Below are positions 43,970 through 52,901 of a stretch of 64,000 nt of DNA, piece by piece. Numbering within the stretch: position 1 is the stretch's first letter; each line of letters begins with the position of its first letter. The notes below the pieces were generated by a model. The model was not told the origin of the DNA. It worked only from the letters and a program-made list of their open reading frames with translations, and did no database searches. The position numbers and the translations under genes are program-made. This DNA is from Tenericutes bacterium MO-XQ (GTDB lineage: Bacteria; Bacillota_I; Bacilli_A; Acholeplasmatales; Acholeplasmataceae): NCBI GenBank assembly GCA_002838185.1, contig CP017949.1, positions 1 to 64,000 on the forward strand. The letters are read 5' to 3'.

Positions 43970-44339
43970 TGAACTAGGAGCAGCTATATCCAATATGGTA
44001 GACGACTATGCACAAGATATTATTGTGAAACTTGAAAAGAAACTTGATGAAACAGCTCAAGAAATCGTGAATTACATTAGAACACATGCACCTAGAAGTG
44101 GTGGTTCAAAACCATTTGCTGATTCATTTATAGCTGAACCTCAAGGTAGTGGAATTAATAAAACAATTTCTATCTTCTCAAATGAAAAAGGAAAATTGAC
44201 ACATTTACTGGAGTTTGGTTTTACACACCGAAGTGGTAAGTATGTAGGTCCAAGACCATTTATGCGACCAGCCTATGAATTGCTTACACCTAAAATGTTA
44301 GAAGACATCAAATCAATTATTGAAAAGGGTGATAGCTAA
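43947..44339 (+). CDS. HK97 gp10-like neck/tail protein
   Basis: The 130-residue protein has the gp10-type pattern: IVNYIRTHAPRSGGSKPFADS and HLLEFGFTHRSGKYVGPRPFMRPA. The latter, with its HLxEFG...PRPF form, is the family hallmark. It takes part in joining head and tail. The start may be GTG 43947 or TTG 43956; ribosome signals are weak because it overlaps the stopper gene. Confidence 0.88.
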   Translation: MISLITLDELGAAISNMVDDYAQDIIVKLEKKLDETAQEIVNYIRTHAPRSGGSKPFADSFIAEPQGSGINKTISIFSNEKGKLTHLLEFGFTHRSGKYVGPRPFMRPAYELLTPKMLEDIKSIIEKGDS

Positions 44340-44674
44340 TGCAAGAAATATTAGAAGCCTTATTTGACACGTTGAATTCGGTATTGCCTGGCAAGGTATC
44401 TTATGGAACAAGAGTAGGATTGGAGAATGATCCAAACTATATCATCTATCAAGAATTAAGTAACCGATCTATTGTATATGCAGATGACAGAGCAATAGCA
44501 AAGGTAGCTACATTTCAAGTAAGTTTAATCACTGAAAAAAAAGACTTAGGACTAGAAGAACAATTAGAAGCATCCTTATATTTTATGGGATATGAATTTG
44601 AATTATTATCTGAATTTGTCAATGAAGACAGTTCAGTCAACAGAGTATATGAAATCAAACAGGAGGTATTTTAA
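44339..44674 (+). CDS. Tail terminator/neck protein
   Basis: The 111-residue protein starts MQEILEALFDTLNSVLPGKVSYGTRV and has FQVSLITEKKDLGLEEQLEASL. This fits the small tail-terminator or DUF3168-like proteins that lie between gp10 and the tail tube gene. It is coupled to the previous gene by TAATG. The call is mainly positional. Confidence 0.7.
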   Translation: MQEILEALFDTLNSVLPGKVSYGTRVGLENDPNYIIYQELSNRSIVYADDRAIAKVATFQVSLITEKKDLGLEEQLEASLYFMGYEFELLSEFVNEDSSVNRVYEIKQEVF

Positions 44675-45241
44675 ATGAGTAATAAAGTCACATTTGGTTT
44701 AACAAACGTACATTATGCATTAGCCACTCAAGCAGAAGATGGAAGTTGGACCTTTGCCACACCAAAACGTTTAGAGGGTGCACAAGAAATTACAACTGAA
44801 GCCATCGGTGGTAGCACACAAGTGTATGCAGATGATAAAGTGATTGCCACATTAGTATCCAATTCAGGATCTAATGTCACGCTTAAATTTACGGAGATTG
44901 ATGATGTGTTCAAAAAAGACATCTTTGGTGTTCTAGAAGATACAAATGGTAATCTTGTAGAAGTCGTAAATGGCGAAACAAAGACATTTGCTTTGGGATA
45001 TGAGATTCAAGGTGATATCAAAGCGAGACGTATTTGGTATTTTTTATGTACTGCAACACCATCAGGAGATGCAAGTAAGTCAAAAGCAGATTCAATTGAA
45101 GCCAACTCAATCACACTAAACATTACAGCTAGACCAATCGAATCCGGAGACAATCTTATTCTCAGAGTAATCGCAGGTGTGGGAGATGCAAACTATGCGG
45201 CATTCCTAACTACAGCACCAGCACTACCTACATTTATTTAA
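44675..45241 (+). CDS. Major tail (tube) protein
   Basis: The 188-residue protein contains VTFGLTNVHYALA, LEGAQEITTEAIGGSTQVYADD and YEIQGDIKARRIWYFLCTATPS. These are typical of phi13-type major tail proteins, which polymerise into the tail tube. AGGAGG is the ribosome site. It starts directly after the previous stop codon. Confidence 0.9.
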   Translation: MSNKVTFGLTNVHYALATQAEDGSWTFATPKRLEGAQEITTEAIGGSTQVYADDKVIATLVSNSGSNVTLKFTEIDDVFKKDIFGVLEDTNGNLVEVVNGETKTFALGYEIQGDIKARRIWYFLCTATPSGDASKSKADSIEANSITLNITARPIESGDNLILRVIAGVGDANYAAFLTTAPALPTFI

Positions 45242-45255
45242 GGAGACAATCAAAT

Positions 45256-45609
45256 ATGGAAAAGACACTTAAACTTGGTGACAAGGATTATCGTCTCCAT
45301 TCATCGCTATTTACAATTATTGACTATCGTAATGTATTCTCAACCGAGTTATTTAGTGATATCAAAAAACTAGAAAAAACGAACATCAAAAAAGAAGATG
45401 ATATATCCACTGTGATTGACACCATCTTCCGAATTATCTATGTATTGCATCGACCTTTCAGCAAACAGTCCTATAACGACTTCTTAATGTCATTGGATTT
45501 CTCTGTACTAAGCAATCAGAGTGAACTAGAAAATCTAACGAATACGATAGGTGAAATGCTAGGAACGTTTCAAAAAGGATCCACACCCAAGCCACCAACA
45601 AAGAAGTGA
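45256..45609 (+). CDS. Tail assembly chaperone, short form (gpG-like)
   Basis: The 117-residue protein starts MEKTLKLGDKDYRLHSSLFTIIDYRN. It lies between the tube protein and the tape measure, the fixed position of siphophage tail chaperones. It ends in a proline/lysine-rich tail (STPKPPTKK). An overlapping +1 frame continues downstream, as in gpG/gpGT systems. Confidence 0.85.
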   Translation: MEKTLKLGDKDYRLHSSLFTIIDYRNVFSTELFSDIKKLEKTNIKKEDDISTVIDTIFRIIYVLHRPFSKQSYNDFLMSLDFSVLSNQSELENLTNTIGEMLGTFQKGSTPKPPTKK

Positions 45610-45793
45610 TGAAGTAAACATAACAGCGAACATCATATTCAATCTTGCTCATTTAGGTATTTCTATTGAAGATACAAAGACATTTGACATAGATACTTAT
45701 TTTGAGATTGTAGAACTTGAAATGAATGTGATTAACGGATCTAACTCACCCAGAAAAGGTACACAAAAAGACATAGATGCTTTCCTAATGTAA
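45563..45793 (+). CDS. Frameshift extension of the tail chaperone (gpT-like)
   Basis: The +1 frame relative to the short chaperone is open from 45563 to the stop at 45791-45793. After the short form's stop it encodes DEVNITANIIFNLAHLG and onward, ending SPRKGTQKDIDAFLM. It has no ribosome site of its own, so expression needs a +1 (or -2) ribosomal frameshift within 45563-45607. CAAAAAGG (45571-45578) and CCCAAG (45586-45591) are candidate slip sites. The long product would coat the tape measure during tail assembly. The slip site is not proven. Confidence 0.7.
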   Translation, partial: ERFKKDPHPSHQQRSDEVNITANIIFNLAHLGISIEDTKTFDIDTYFEIVELEMNVINGSNSPRKGTQKDIDAFLM

Positions 45794-45798
45794 TATGT

Positions 45799-45804
45799 TA
45801 TAAT
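45799..45804 (+). promoter_or_regulatory. Extended -10 promoter of the ParB-like cargo gene
   Basis: TGTTATAAT ends at 45804 inside the tail operon, 20 bases before the next ATG, which has AAGGAGGG. It predicts expression independent of the late operon. Confidence 0.55.
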
Positions 45805-45823
45805 ATCAACAAGGAGGGATTCG

Positions 45824-46216
45824 ATGAAATATAAGAGATATCAAATAAATATCAATAATATTATTCCTCAGCAACATTATCTATCAAGAGATAAGTATAA
45901 ATCTGTTGAAAAAAGCAAGTTAGATTTATCAGATTATGGAGATATTTTTGTTATAGAGTATAAAGATAAGGTTTTCTCAGTAGATGGACATCATAGACTA
46001 TTTTATCTATACAAGAACGGAGTTACACAAGTAAATGTTGTATGTGAGCTTTCAGATAATGAACACAAACTCTATCAAATTCTTGCAGATGAATCACTTG
46101 AACTTGGATTGAAGAGTATTTCTGACTTGGAGAACAAATTTATAGATGATTATGAAGAATACAAAAGACTATGGATAGATAAATGTCAAAAGATATTGAA
46201 AGAGGAATGTAATTAG
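45824..46216 (+). CDS. ParB/Srx-like protein inserted in the tail operon
   Basis: The 130-residue protein has YKDKVFSVDGHHRLFYLYKNG (about 45-65), the ParB/sulfiredoxin-fold motif in which DGxHR contacts nucleotide or nucleic acid. A helical C-terminus follows. It has its own promoter and its own terminator, and it separates the tail chaperone from the tape measure gene, which are normally adjacent. That is the definition of a phage moron. Function is unknown; superinfection exclusion, nuclease or regulatory roles are possible. Confidence 0.7.
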   Translation: MKYKRYQININNIIPQQHYLSRDKYKSVEKSKLDLSDYGDIFVIEYKDKVFSVDGHHRLFYLYKNGVTQVNVVCELSDNEHKLYQILADESLELGLKSISDLENKFIDDYEEYKRLWIDKCQKILKEECN

Positions 46217-46237
46217 AAAACTCATTTTTCACATATG

Positions 46238-46264
46238 CACATCTTCGGGTGTGTTTTTCTTTTG
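46238..46264 (+). terminator. UUCG-loop terminator after the ParB-like gene
   Basis: CACATC and GGTGTG pair across a TTCG tetraloop, followed by TTTTTCTTTT. It may let late read-through pass in the presence of an antitermination or late-operon mechanism. Confidence 0.75.
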
Positions 46265-46282
46265 CACTGGAGGTGAATATTA

Positions 46283-48292
46283 ATGGCAGAAACAGTCAAA
46301 GGACTAAATATCAAACTAACCCTTGATGGAAAAGATTTAGAGAACGAATTAAACGGAATTAAAAAAGAACTCAAGGAACAAAACAAAGACTTAAGAGCGA
46401 TTAATACCAACCTTCGATACGATAGTAGTAATCTTGATTTATGGAAGCAAAAGCAAACCAAACTAAATGATATCTTAGTTCAAACCAAGAAGAAACTTGA
46501 AACACAAAATCAGGAACTTGATCGTGCGAAAAAAGCTGTTCAAGTCGGTGATATGAGTCAAGAAGAGTTTAATAAGCTCAAACGAAACGTCCAATATACT
46601 GAAGCAGAAATTGCTAAGATGAATGGACAGTTGGAAAAAACATCAGATAAAATCAAGCAACTAAGTAATGCCAATTTCGAGAAAATTGGTAAACTTGGTT
46701 CAACATTAACAAAAAGTGTGACGGTACCTATTTTGGGTGCCGTTTCTGCTTTAACAGCCTTTTCAGTAAAAGCTGCATATACAGCAGATGAGATTGGTGA
46801 CACAGCTGAGAAGATTGGTTTATCTGCTGAAGCCTTTCAAGAGTGGAATCATACTGCGACCATTTTAGGTGTATCAACCGAAAGAATAGAACGTGCATTT
46901 GTTAAGGTAAATGGTATTCTTGGAGACATCGCAACAGGTAATGGAGACAAGTATGCAGAAAGTCTAGCACTTATTGGATTGTCTCTTGATGATTTAGAAG
47001 GAAAAAACACCGATGAAGCATTCAATCTAATCCGTGATGCCTTAAGTGAAGTCGAAGATGAAGCAATTCGACTTGGTGTAGCTAATGACTTATTAAGTGA
47101 AAGAGTAGCAGCTGAAATCATTCCGGTTCTATCAAGTGAAGCATCAACAATAAATGATTTAAGAAATGAAGCTCAAGAGTTAGGTATTGTTACAAATGAA
47201 CATGCTGCTCAAGCAGGAGAATTCACTGATGCATTAGATCGCACCAAACAAGCAGTCTCAAGTTTGGGTATTGATTTAGCAAGCACACTCTTACCGGTTA
47301 TCCAAGAACTTATCATCAAAGTCAGAGACAATGTAATCCCTACATTGAAAGACTGGATTGACAAATGGAACAACATGGATTCAGGAACAAAGAAAATCAT
47401 TGCTACTTTGACTGGACTCGTAGCTGCAATAGGACCAGTGTTATCTGTTGTAGGTAAAGTTGGTCCTCTTTTAAATGCTGGATCGATGGCACTTAAAGCA
47501 GTAGGAACATCTGGAATATTTGCTGGTGTAGGAATCAATGCTGCTACTTTAGGTATTGGCGCTCTCATTGCGATATTAGCAGTAGCCTTATTTCAAAGTG
47601 AAGAATTCAAGGCACTACTGGGAAGACTCATGGAAACATTCATGCAGTTACTTCCTCCAATATTAGCTATTGTCGATAGTTTGATGACAGCATTGCAACC
47701 AATCTTAGATGTGATCATTGATTTGGTTGTTATGTTAGTTGATCTATTAGTTCCAATACTAGATGTTATCCTTATGCCACTCATCACACAGATCCAAATG
47801 TTCGCTGGTATTTTGGAAGCACTAGCTCCGCTTATTACGGTTGTTGGAGAAGTTTTAAATGCAATACTAGTTCCAGCAATCAATGTACTTAAAACAGTAC
47901 TCGAACCGGTATTAAAGGTTGTTCAGAAAATTGTAGAATTTATTCAGAAAATATTCGAGTGGATTGGAGATTTACCATCAAAAATTGGTGACTTTGGTGG
48001 CAAAGTAAAAGATACATTTTCAAACGTGACTGAAGGGATTTCAAACATTGCAAATAAAGTAACTGATGGTATTAGTAATTTTGCGTCAAATGCAGCTGAT
48101 AAAGTGAGTGGGTTCTTTGGTGGGATTGGAGATTTCTTTTCTGATACTTTTAACTTAAAAGGATCGAGCACTGTAAATAATTCAAACTCTAGCACATCAA
48201 CAAGCAATACGAATAACATCACTATAAATACAACATCACCAACCTTTGATGTGGATTCCATCAATAAGGCATTAGGAGGTAGCGTGATATGA
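46283..48292 (+). CDS. Tape measure protein
   Basis: The 669-residue protein starts MAETVKGLNIKLTLDGKDLENEL. It has a long coiled coil (about 20-135), then hydrophobic helical stretches (about 350-560; VIIDLVVMLVDLLVPILDVI is typical), and ends in a serine/asparagine-rich linker with ITINTTSPTFDVDSINKALGG. It sets tail length and may help DNA cross the membrane. By rule of thumb about 0.15 nm per residue suggests a tail near 100 nm. The stop overlaps the next start. Confidence 0.93.
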   Translation: MAETVKGLNIKLTLDGKDLENELNGIKKELKEQNKDLRAINTNLRYDSSNLDLWKQKQTKLNDILVQTKKKLETQNQELDRAKKAVQVGDMSQEEFNKLKRNVQYTEAEIAKMNGQLEKTSDKIKQLSNANFEKIGKLGSTLTKSVTVPILGAVSALTAFSVKAAYTADEIGDTAEKIGLSAEAFQEWNHTATILGVSTERIERAFVKVNGILGDIATGNGDKYAESLALIGLSLDDLEGKNTDEAFNLIRDALSEVEDEAIRLGVANDLLSERVAAEIIPVLSSEASTINDLRNEAQELGIVTNEHAAQAGEFTDALDRTKQAVSSLGIDLASTLLPVIQELIIKVRDNVIPTLKDWIDKWNNMDSGTKKIIATLTGLVAAIGPVLSVVGKVGPLLNAGSMALKAVGTSGIFAGVGINAATLGIGALIAILAVALFQSEEFKALLGRLMETFMQLLPPILAIVDSLMTALQPILDVIIDLVVMLVDLLVPILDVILMPLITQIQMFAGILEALAPLITVVGEVLNAILVPAINVLKTVLEPVLKVVQKIVEFIQKIFEWIGDLPSKIGDFGGKVKDTFSNVTEGISNIANKVTDGISNFASNAADKVSGFFGGIGDFFSDTFNLKGSSTVNNSNSSTSTSNTNNITINTTSPTFDVDSINKALGGSVI

Positions 48293-49119
48293 TTAGACAA
48301 TTCTATCTAGAAAATGAATATGGCGATGTCTATTATTTCAATCACAAAAATCAAACACTTATTTCGCAAGTGAGTGGACTTGGTTTTTCTTTAGATATGA
48401 AGTATTTAGAGTATAGCCGATTTTATTCTCGATCAGAATATAATATTCCTTTGTCAGAAATTTCTGAAACATTAATCTTTCTAAAGGGGTATCGAGGATA
48501 TAAGACCTTCGTGGATTTTATTAGTAAGAGCAACAAAGAATATAAACTGCATTATCAAAACGATGCTTTTAGTGCCTACTGTTATGTGGATATTGCAAGT
48601 CTTTCAAAAGCAGAATTAATCGCTAGTACCATTCAAAGTAATATTGTCTTTAAAAAACTATCTCTTTGGTTAAAAGAAAAATGGTATGAGATTATCGCTA
48701 ACGGTTCATCTAGTGGAAAAGTTTATCCATACTCTTATCCATATTATTATTCAAGTTCTTATGAGGGAAAAGTATTTATTAGAAATGAAGGATTAAATGA
48801 TGCACCCGTTGTGATTGAAATGATTGGAAGTGTGATTGATCCAGAAGTACTAATCAAGAAGAATGGAGAAGTGGTATCAACATTACGTTTATATTTAACT
48901 GCAGAAGATATAACCATTACCATCAACTCTATTCCAAGCAAACAAGAAATGGTGATGGATGAATCAGGAATCGTTACTGACATTTATGGATTGCAGGACT
49001 TTGAAGAAGACAATTTTATCTTCCTTGAACATGGAGATTATGAAATTGAATTCAAACCAGGCGTAGCTACTGAATCGATTTGCAGGGTAACTATACTAGA
49101 AGGCTATTTAGGAATATAG
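48289..49119 (+). CDS. Distal tail protein
   Basis: The 276-residue protein starts MIRQFYLENEYGDVYYFNHK. It has the siphophage Dit layout: an N-terminal beta domain that forms the ring at the tail tip, then a galectin-like C-terminal half with GKVFIRNEGLNDAPVVIEMIG. AGGAGGTAG lies before the ATG, within the end of the tape measure gene. It joins the tail tube to the baseplate. Confidence 0.85.
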   Translation: MIRQFYLENEYGDVYYFNHKNQTLISQVSGLGFSLDMKYLEYSRFYSRSEYNIPLSEISETLIFLKGYRGYKTFVDFISKSNKEYKLHYQNDAFSAYCYVDIASLSKAELIASTIQSNIVFKKLSLWLKEKWYEIIANGSSSGKVYPYSYPYYYSSSYEGKVFIRNEGLNDAPVVIEMIGSVIDPEVLIKKNGEVVSTLRLYLTAEDITITINSIPSKQEMVMDESGIVTDIYGLQDFEEDNFIFLEHGDYEIEFKPGVATESICRVTILEGYLGI

Positions 49120-49122
49120 GAT

Positions 49123-50241
49123 ATGAAACTACTATTTCTTGATCGTAGCACACTGCAGTATAAAGATAACGCATATGTCAGTAATCAGTTTGAACTCGCA
49201 CTTGATATGGTACTCATAAAGAGATCAACATTCAAAGTCAATAAGACAAACATTAACTGTACCATTGGAGATATTGTGATTCTTAAGAATGATATCTATT
49301 CATATATAGGAATCTTAGAAAGTATCGAACTCAATGATGATTACACCACGAACATAAAGTCTCTCGATTTCAGGGAGATTTTTAATTTGGATATACCTGC
49401 TACAAGTTTTACTGGTGACCTTGCTGATTATTTACATCAGATTATCACAGACTATTTTAAGCACAATTCAGATCAAAAACAGAACCTATCATATTTAACT
49501 GTAAGTAAAGAAACAAGCGTATCTGGAAGTCTTAGCTTTGAAACGGATAACATCATCAACATGTCAAGGATATTTGAGCTGGTTTCTAAAGGATATGGTA
49601 TCAGCTTTAGCACAAATGTAACTTATTTAAGAGGTCGAATTACAGGTATTATTTTTAGAATTGTAAGTGTGAATCAAGGTATGGTAATCAAGAGTGATTT
49701 TTCATCTATCTTAAATGTAGAAACCAATGATTCAACCAGTCAACTTGTGAATAAAATAGTTTATTATCCTAGAAGTGATAATCAAATCTATCAAATTATC
49801 AAGACATATTATTTACTATCAACTGGAGAAATTACAGAAGATGGTACATCAGACGATAGATACACAAGTGTTATGGCCAAAGGCTATATCTATACGGATA
49901 ATGATTACGAAACATTAGAAACCAAAGCTAGAAGCGAAATGGTAACCTCCAAACTGGATCACAATATTACATTTACAATTGACATGAAAAACAAGGTTTT
50001 TATTCCTTTTGAGAACATTTATCTTGGTGACTATGTCTCTTTTATTCATAAAAGAAAAACATATGAATCGGTGATAACAGGTATCACATTTAAAGATTCA
50101 TTAAATTATGCAACGATAACGTTAGGAGAGTATCGAGTGAAACTAACAGAAAAAATTCAATTGCTTAGTAAAAATACAAGTGGTAGTTCAACAAGCAATA
50201 TTACAATTACTAATACAGATATCGATGGAGGTGAGTTCTGA
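49123..50241 (+). CDS. Tail-associated baseplate protein (gp37/Tal-like)
   Basis: The 372-residue protein starts MKLLFLDRSTLQYKDNAYVSN. It has the segments typical of siphophage proteins following Dit, such as IGDIVILKNDIYSYIGILESI and VTGITFKDSLNYATITLGEY-like sequence near the end. No peptidase or lysozyme domain is attached, unlike many Firmicutes phages. This would suit a host with no wall to penetrate. The next gene begins within its stop codon. Confidence 0.75.
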   Translation: MKLLFLDRSTLQYKDNAYVSNQFELALDMVLIKRSTFKVNKTNINCTIGDIVILKNDIYSYIGILESIELNDDYTTNIKSLDFREIFNLDIPATSFTGDLADYLHQIITDYFKHNSDQKQNLSYLTVSKETSVSGSLSFETDNIINMSRIFELVSKGYGISFSTNVTYLRGRITGIIFRIVSVNQGMVIKSDFSSILNVETNDSTSQLVNKIVYYPRSDNQIYQIIKTYYLLSTGEITEDGTSDDRYTSVMAKGYIYTDNDYETLETKARSEMVTSKLDHNITFTIDMKNKVFIPFENIYLGDYVSFIHKRKTYESVITGITFKDSLNYATITLGEYRVKLTEKIQLLSKNTSGSSTSNITITNTDIDGGEF

Positions 50242-51014
50242 TGGGATTACAAAAAATCACTTTTGAAGGTGGTAATGTCACATCAAAGATCGATTCCGAT
50301 TTATATCATTTTCTATTTTCAAGTGATGTAGGAATCTTAAAAGGATTAAAAAATGAATGCGGTTATACGTTAGCCAATAATACCATTACATTCAGCGATG
50401 GTTACGTTTCGGTTTATGGAAGAATCATCTATGTTGAAAATCAGACAACGATTGGTGTAACACCAGATTCAAGTAAGTATGGATATGTTGTTTTAGGAGT
50501 AAATACGTCTGATAACACAGTCAGCTTATATTTGAAAGAGCAGACCGGTAGCTATCCATCTTTAATAGTTACTAATCTTCTGACAACTGATGGACTTTAT
50601 GAACTGGCATTGTGTGCTTATACGAAAACAACGACATCAGTAACACTGACAAGTTATTCTAGAAAGTTGATAACTAACGATAAAACCAGAGTGGATGATT
50701 TAGATGATGAAATATTAAGCAAATATCTGCCAAAGCGAAGAACATTAACGCAAGTAACTGCTGGTAAATATCGTTTTTCTGGTACTAGTTCAGTTGAACT
50801 TAGAGATTCAATCATCTATGTGACTATCAACAATCATACAGTCGTGACTTTCCCAGGAGAGCAAATGTTTTTGTTTGTTGGATCTAACACATCCGTATCT
50901 TATCGATATGCTTCAGGAGATTACTCATTAAGTGTTGTATATGAAGATGGCATCGTCACATTAACAACTGGTAACACAACACACAACATCACAAGTGTGT
51001 TTACAAAAAAATAG
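50241..51014 (+). CDS. Baseplate/tail structural protein
   Basis: The 257-residue beta-rich protein starts MGLQKITFEGGNVTSKIDSDLYH. It contains GYVSVYGRIIYVENQTTIGV, a form seen in upper baseplate or fibre-holder proteins. A short acidic joint (RVDDLDDEILSKYLP) separates two beta domains. The identification is by position between the Tal-like gene and the fibres; the second domain could bind a receptor. Confidence 0.65.
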   Translation: MGLQKITFEGGNVTSKIDSDLYHFLFSSDVGILKGLKNECGYTLANNTITFSDGYVSVYGRIIYVENQTTIGVTPDSSKYGYVVLGVNTSDNTVSLYLKEQTGSYPSLIVTNLLTTDGLYELALCAYTKTTTSVTLTSYSRKLITNDKTRVDDLDDEILSKYLPKRRTLTQVTAGKYRFSGTSSVELRDSIIYVTINNHTVVTFPGEQMFLFVGSNTSVSYRYASGDYSLSVVYEDGIVTLTTGNTTHNITSVFTKK

Positions 51015-51025
51015 GAGGAATTTAA

Positions 51026-51877
51026 ATGGCTACAATTCAAATAAAAAGAAGAACCACAGCAGGAACAGGACCACTTACAGGGACAACTGGAACTGTTAAA
51101 GCTGGAGAACCACAAGTTGATTTTAATGGTGAACATTTATACATTGCAAAAGCAGATAAAGTGGCGAGTGTTTCTGTACCGCTTGCTGAATCAGATTACT
51201 TGAAAATACCTGGTGTAGATAAAGTTGACGATCAGATTGATACAAAGATTACTGCATTAAATTTAGGAACTGCAGCAACAAAGAATACAGGAACTGGCAG
51301 TGGAAACATTCCAATTCTTAATTCAAGTGGGAAATTAGCAGATAGTGTTGTACCTAAGATTGCGATGACAAATACATATGTTGTTGCAAGTCAAACAGCG
51401 ATGCTTACCTTATCAAGCGCACAGGAAGGCGACGTTGCCGTTAGAACCGACTTAAATAAGTCTTTTATCCTAAAGGCATCACCTTACTCAACGCTTGCTA
51501 ACTGGCAAGAACTTTTAACACCAACTGACGCAGTAACGAGTGTCAATGGTTCAACTGGTGCAGTAACAATTTCACTTGCAGGATTAGGTGGTGTTGCAGC
51601 ATCAACTTATAACACACACGTTGCTTCAAATCTTCATTTAACAGAAACACAGAGAACAATTTTAAGTAATGTTAAAAATATTTATATTGGTGATTCCGAT
51701 GGGATTGCTGTGGCAGCTTCTGAAACAGATTATGCAAATAATGTCATTATTGATGGCCTTTTATATGTAGCTGTTGTTGATTCAAATTATACGCCGACAA
51801 GAATTACATACAAATTAGGGATAGATGATTCAAAAGTATTAACCCCTTCATCAATTATTGATGGTGGTACTTACTAA
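51026..51877 (+). CDS. Tail fibre protein
   Basis: The 283-residue protein starts MATIQIKRRTTAGTGPLTG. The opening KAGEPQVDFNGEHLYIAKAD is the N-terminal module shared by many phage fibres and Mtd-like receptor binders. Low-complexity repeats (TGTGSGNIPILNSSGKLAD; SVNGSTGAVTISLAGLGG) are typical of trimeric fibre shafts. AGGAGGAA is the ribosome site. It would contact the host surface; with no wall, receptors would be membrane lipids, glycolipids or lipoproteins. Confidence 0.8.
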   Translation: MATIQIKRRTTAGTGPLTGTTGTVKAGEPQVDFNGEHLYIAKADKVASVSVPLAESDYLKIPGVDKVDDQIDTKITALNLGTAATKNTGTGSGNIPILNSSGKLADSVVPKIAMTNTYVVASQTAMLTLSSAQEGDVAVRTDLNKSFILKASPYSTLANWQELLTPTDAVTSVNGSTGAVTISLAGLGGVAASTYNTHVASNLHLTETQRTILSNVKNIYIGDSDGIAVAASETDYANNVIIDGLLYVAVVDSNYTPTRITYKLGIDDSKVLTPSSIIDGGTY

Positions 51878-52557
51878 TGTCTATAATTAGAGTTAAACGA
51901 GGTTCAAGTACTCCAACAACATCTAATCTATCTTATTTAGGAGAACTAGCTTTTGATTATGGTAGTGAAACTCTATATGCAAGAGGTATATCATCTGTAG
52001 TAAAAATTGGTGGTGCATTAGAACAAGTATATTTTTATCAAGGATACTCCTATTATCATAGTTTGACATATCCATTTGATCCAGATTACATTTATAAAGT
52101 TCATGTGATTGCATCAACTCAAGGAACTTCAACAGACTCATCGGATACATATATTTACTATCGAACATCTAGTAACTCAAGTTTATATGGGGCATATATC
52201 AATCATCACTTAAATACCGAAGATACTGTTCATGATAAAAGATCTAGTACAAATACAACAGCGAAATACATTGAGGATAGTTATGCAACCGGACCGACAA
52301 TTACGAGTGGAATTACAAAGGTCATAGATTTTGAGATTTCACCGACTTTTAAAGCGAACTATGTAGATACACAAGTTTGGGTAGCATATGGAAAAAGTAT
52401 GACGACACTTTCTGGACAAGGTAATGGATCTATTAAGATGGTTGATTTTGTTCATACTGCTTATGGAGACTTGGGCGCTTTGTATATCAATCCAGGTATG
52501 TCTGTGGGATCACCAGATAGTATTTCAGTAACAATTTATAGAATGAAAAGAAAGTAG
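51877..52557 (+). CDS. Second tail fibre/receptor-binding protein
   Basis: The 226-residue protein starts MSIIRVKRGSSTPTTSNLSYLGELAFDY, the same N-terminal attachment module as the preceding fibre but with a different body. The body is rich in Y, S and T and presumably forms a beta-structured receptor-binding tip. Sharing the anchor with different tips fits alternative or paired receptor binders. It is coupled to the preceding gene by TAATG. Confidence 0.75.
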   Translation: MSIIRVKRGSSTPTTSNLSYLGELAFDYGSETLYARGISSVVKIGGALEQVYFYQGYSYYHSLTYPFDPDYIYKVHVIASTQGTSTDSSDTYIYYRTSSNSSLYGAYINHHLNTEDTVHDKRSSTNTTAKYIEDSYATGPTITSGITKVIDFEISPTFKANYVDTQVWVAYGKSMTTLSGQGNGSIKMVDFVHTAYGDLGALYINPGMSVGSPDSISVTIYRMKRK

Positions 52558-52565
52558 GAGTCATT

Positions 52566-52901
52566 ATGGCAATTATTAAAGAACTAAATACGAAGTTTGG
52601 AGTTGGTGCATCATATCACCGAATCACAGCATTCAACATCAGTTATTCCAATAAAAAAATCACCCTTTGCGTAGCCTCATACTTAACAAAGGAAGCGCGA
52701 GCGGGTAAGAGTGAACCAATAGAAGAAGTTGATATATCAATTCCAATCGCTGATTTTAAGTTATTTTTAGGAGTGAATCCGATTGAAGCAGGATATGGTT
52801 GGCTCAAACAAAATGTCATTGGATTTGAAGATGCGGTCGATGATTATGATGCCGTTGAACCACCTCTACCTGAACCAATCGAGGAGGCACCAAATGAATG
52901 A
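52566..52901 (+). CDS. Small phage protein after the fibres
   Basis: The 111-residue protein starts MAIIKELNTKFGVGASYHRITAFNIS. It has a beta-type body and a proline/glutamate-rich acidic tail (EPPLPEPIEEAPNE). The family is commonly found after tail fibre genes and its role is not known; it may be a fibre assembly factor or minor tail part. The acidic tail contains the ribosome site GAGGAGG of the next gene. Confidence 0.65.
   Translation: MAIIKELNTKFGVGASYHRITAFNISYSNKKITLCVASYLTKEARAGKSEPIEEVDISIPIADFKLFLGVNPIEAGYGWLKQNVIGFEDAVDDYDAVEPPLPEPIEEAPNE

Noticed and set aside
46849-47121. Leftward frames inside the tape measure gene
   Set aside because: These are shadows of a long repetitive helical gene, with no ribosome sites.
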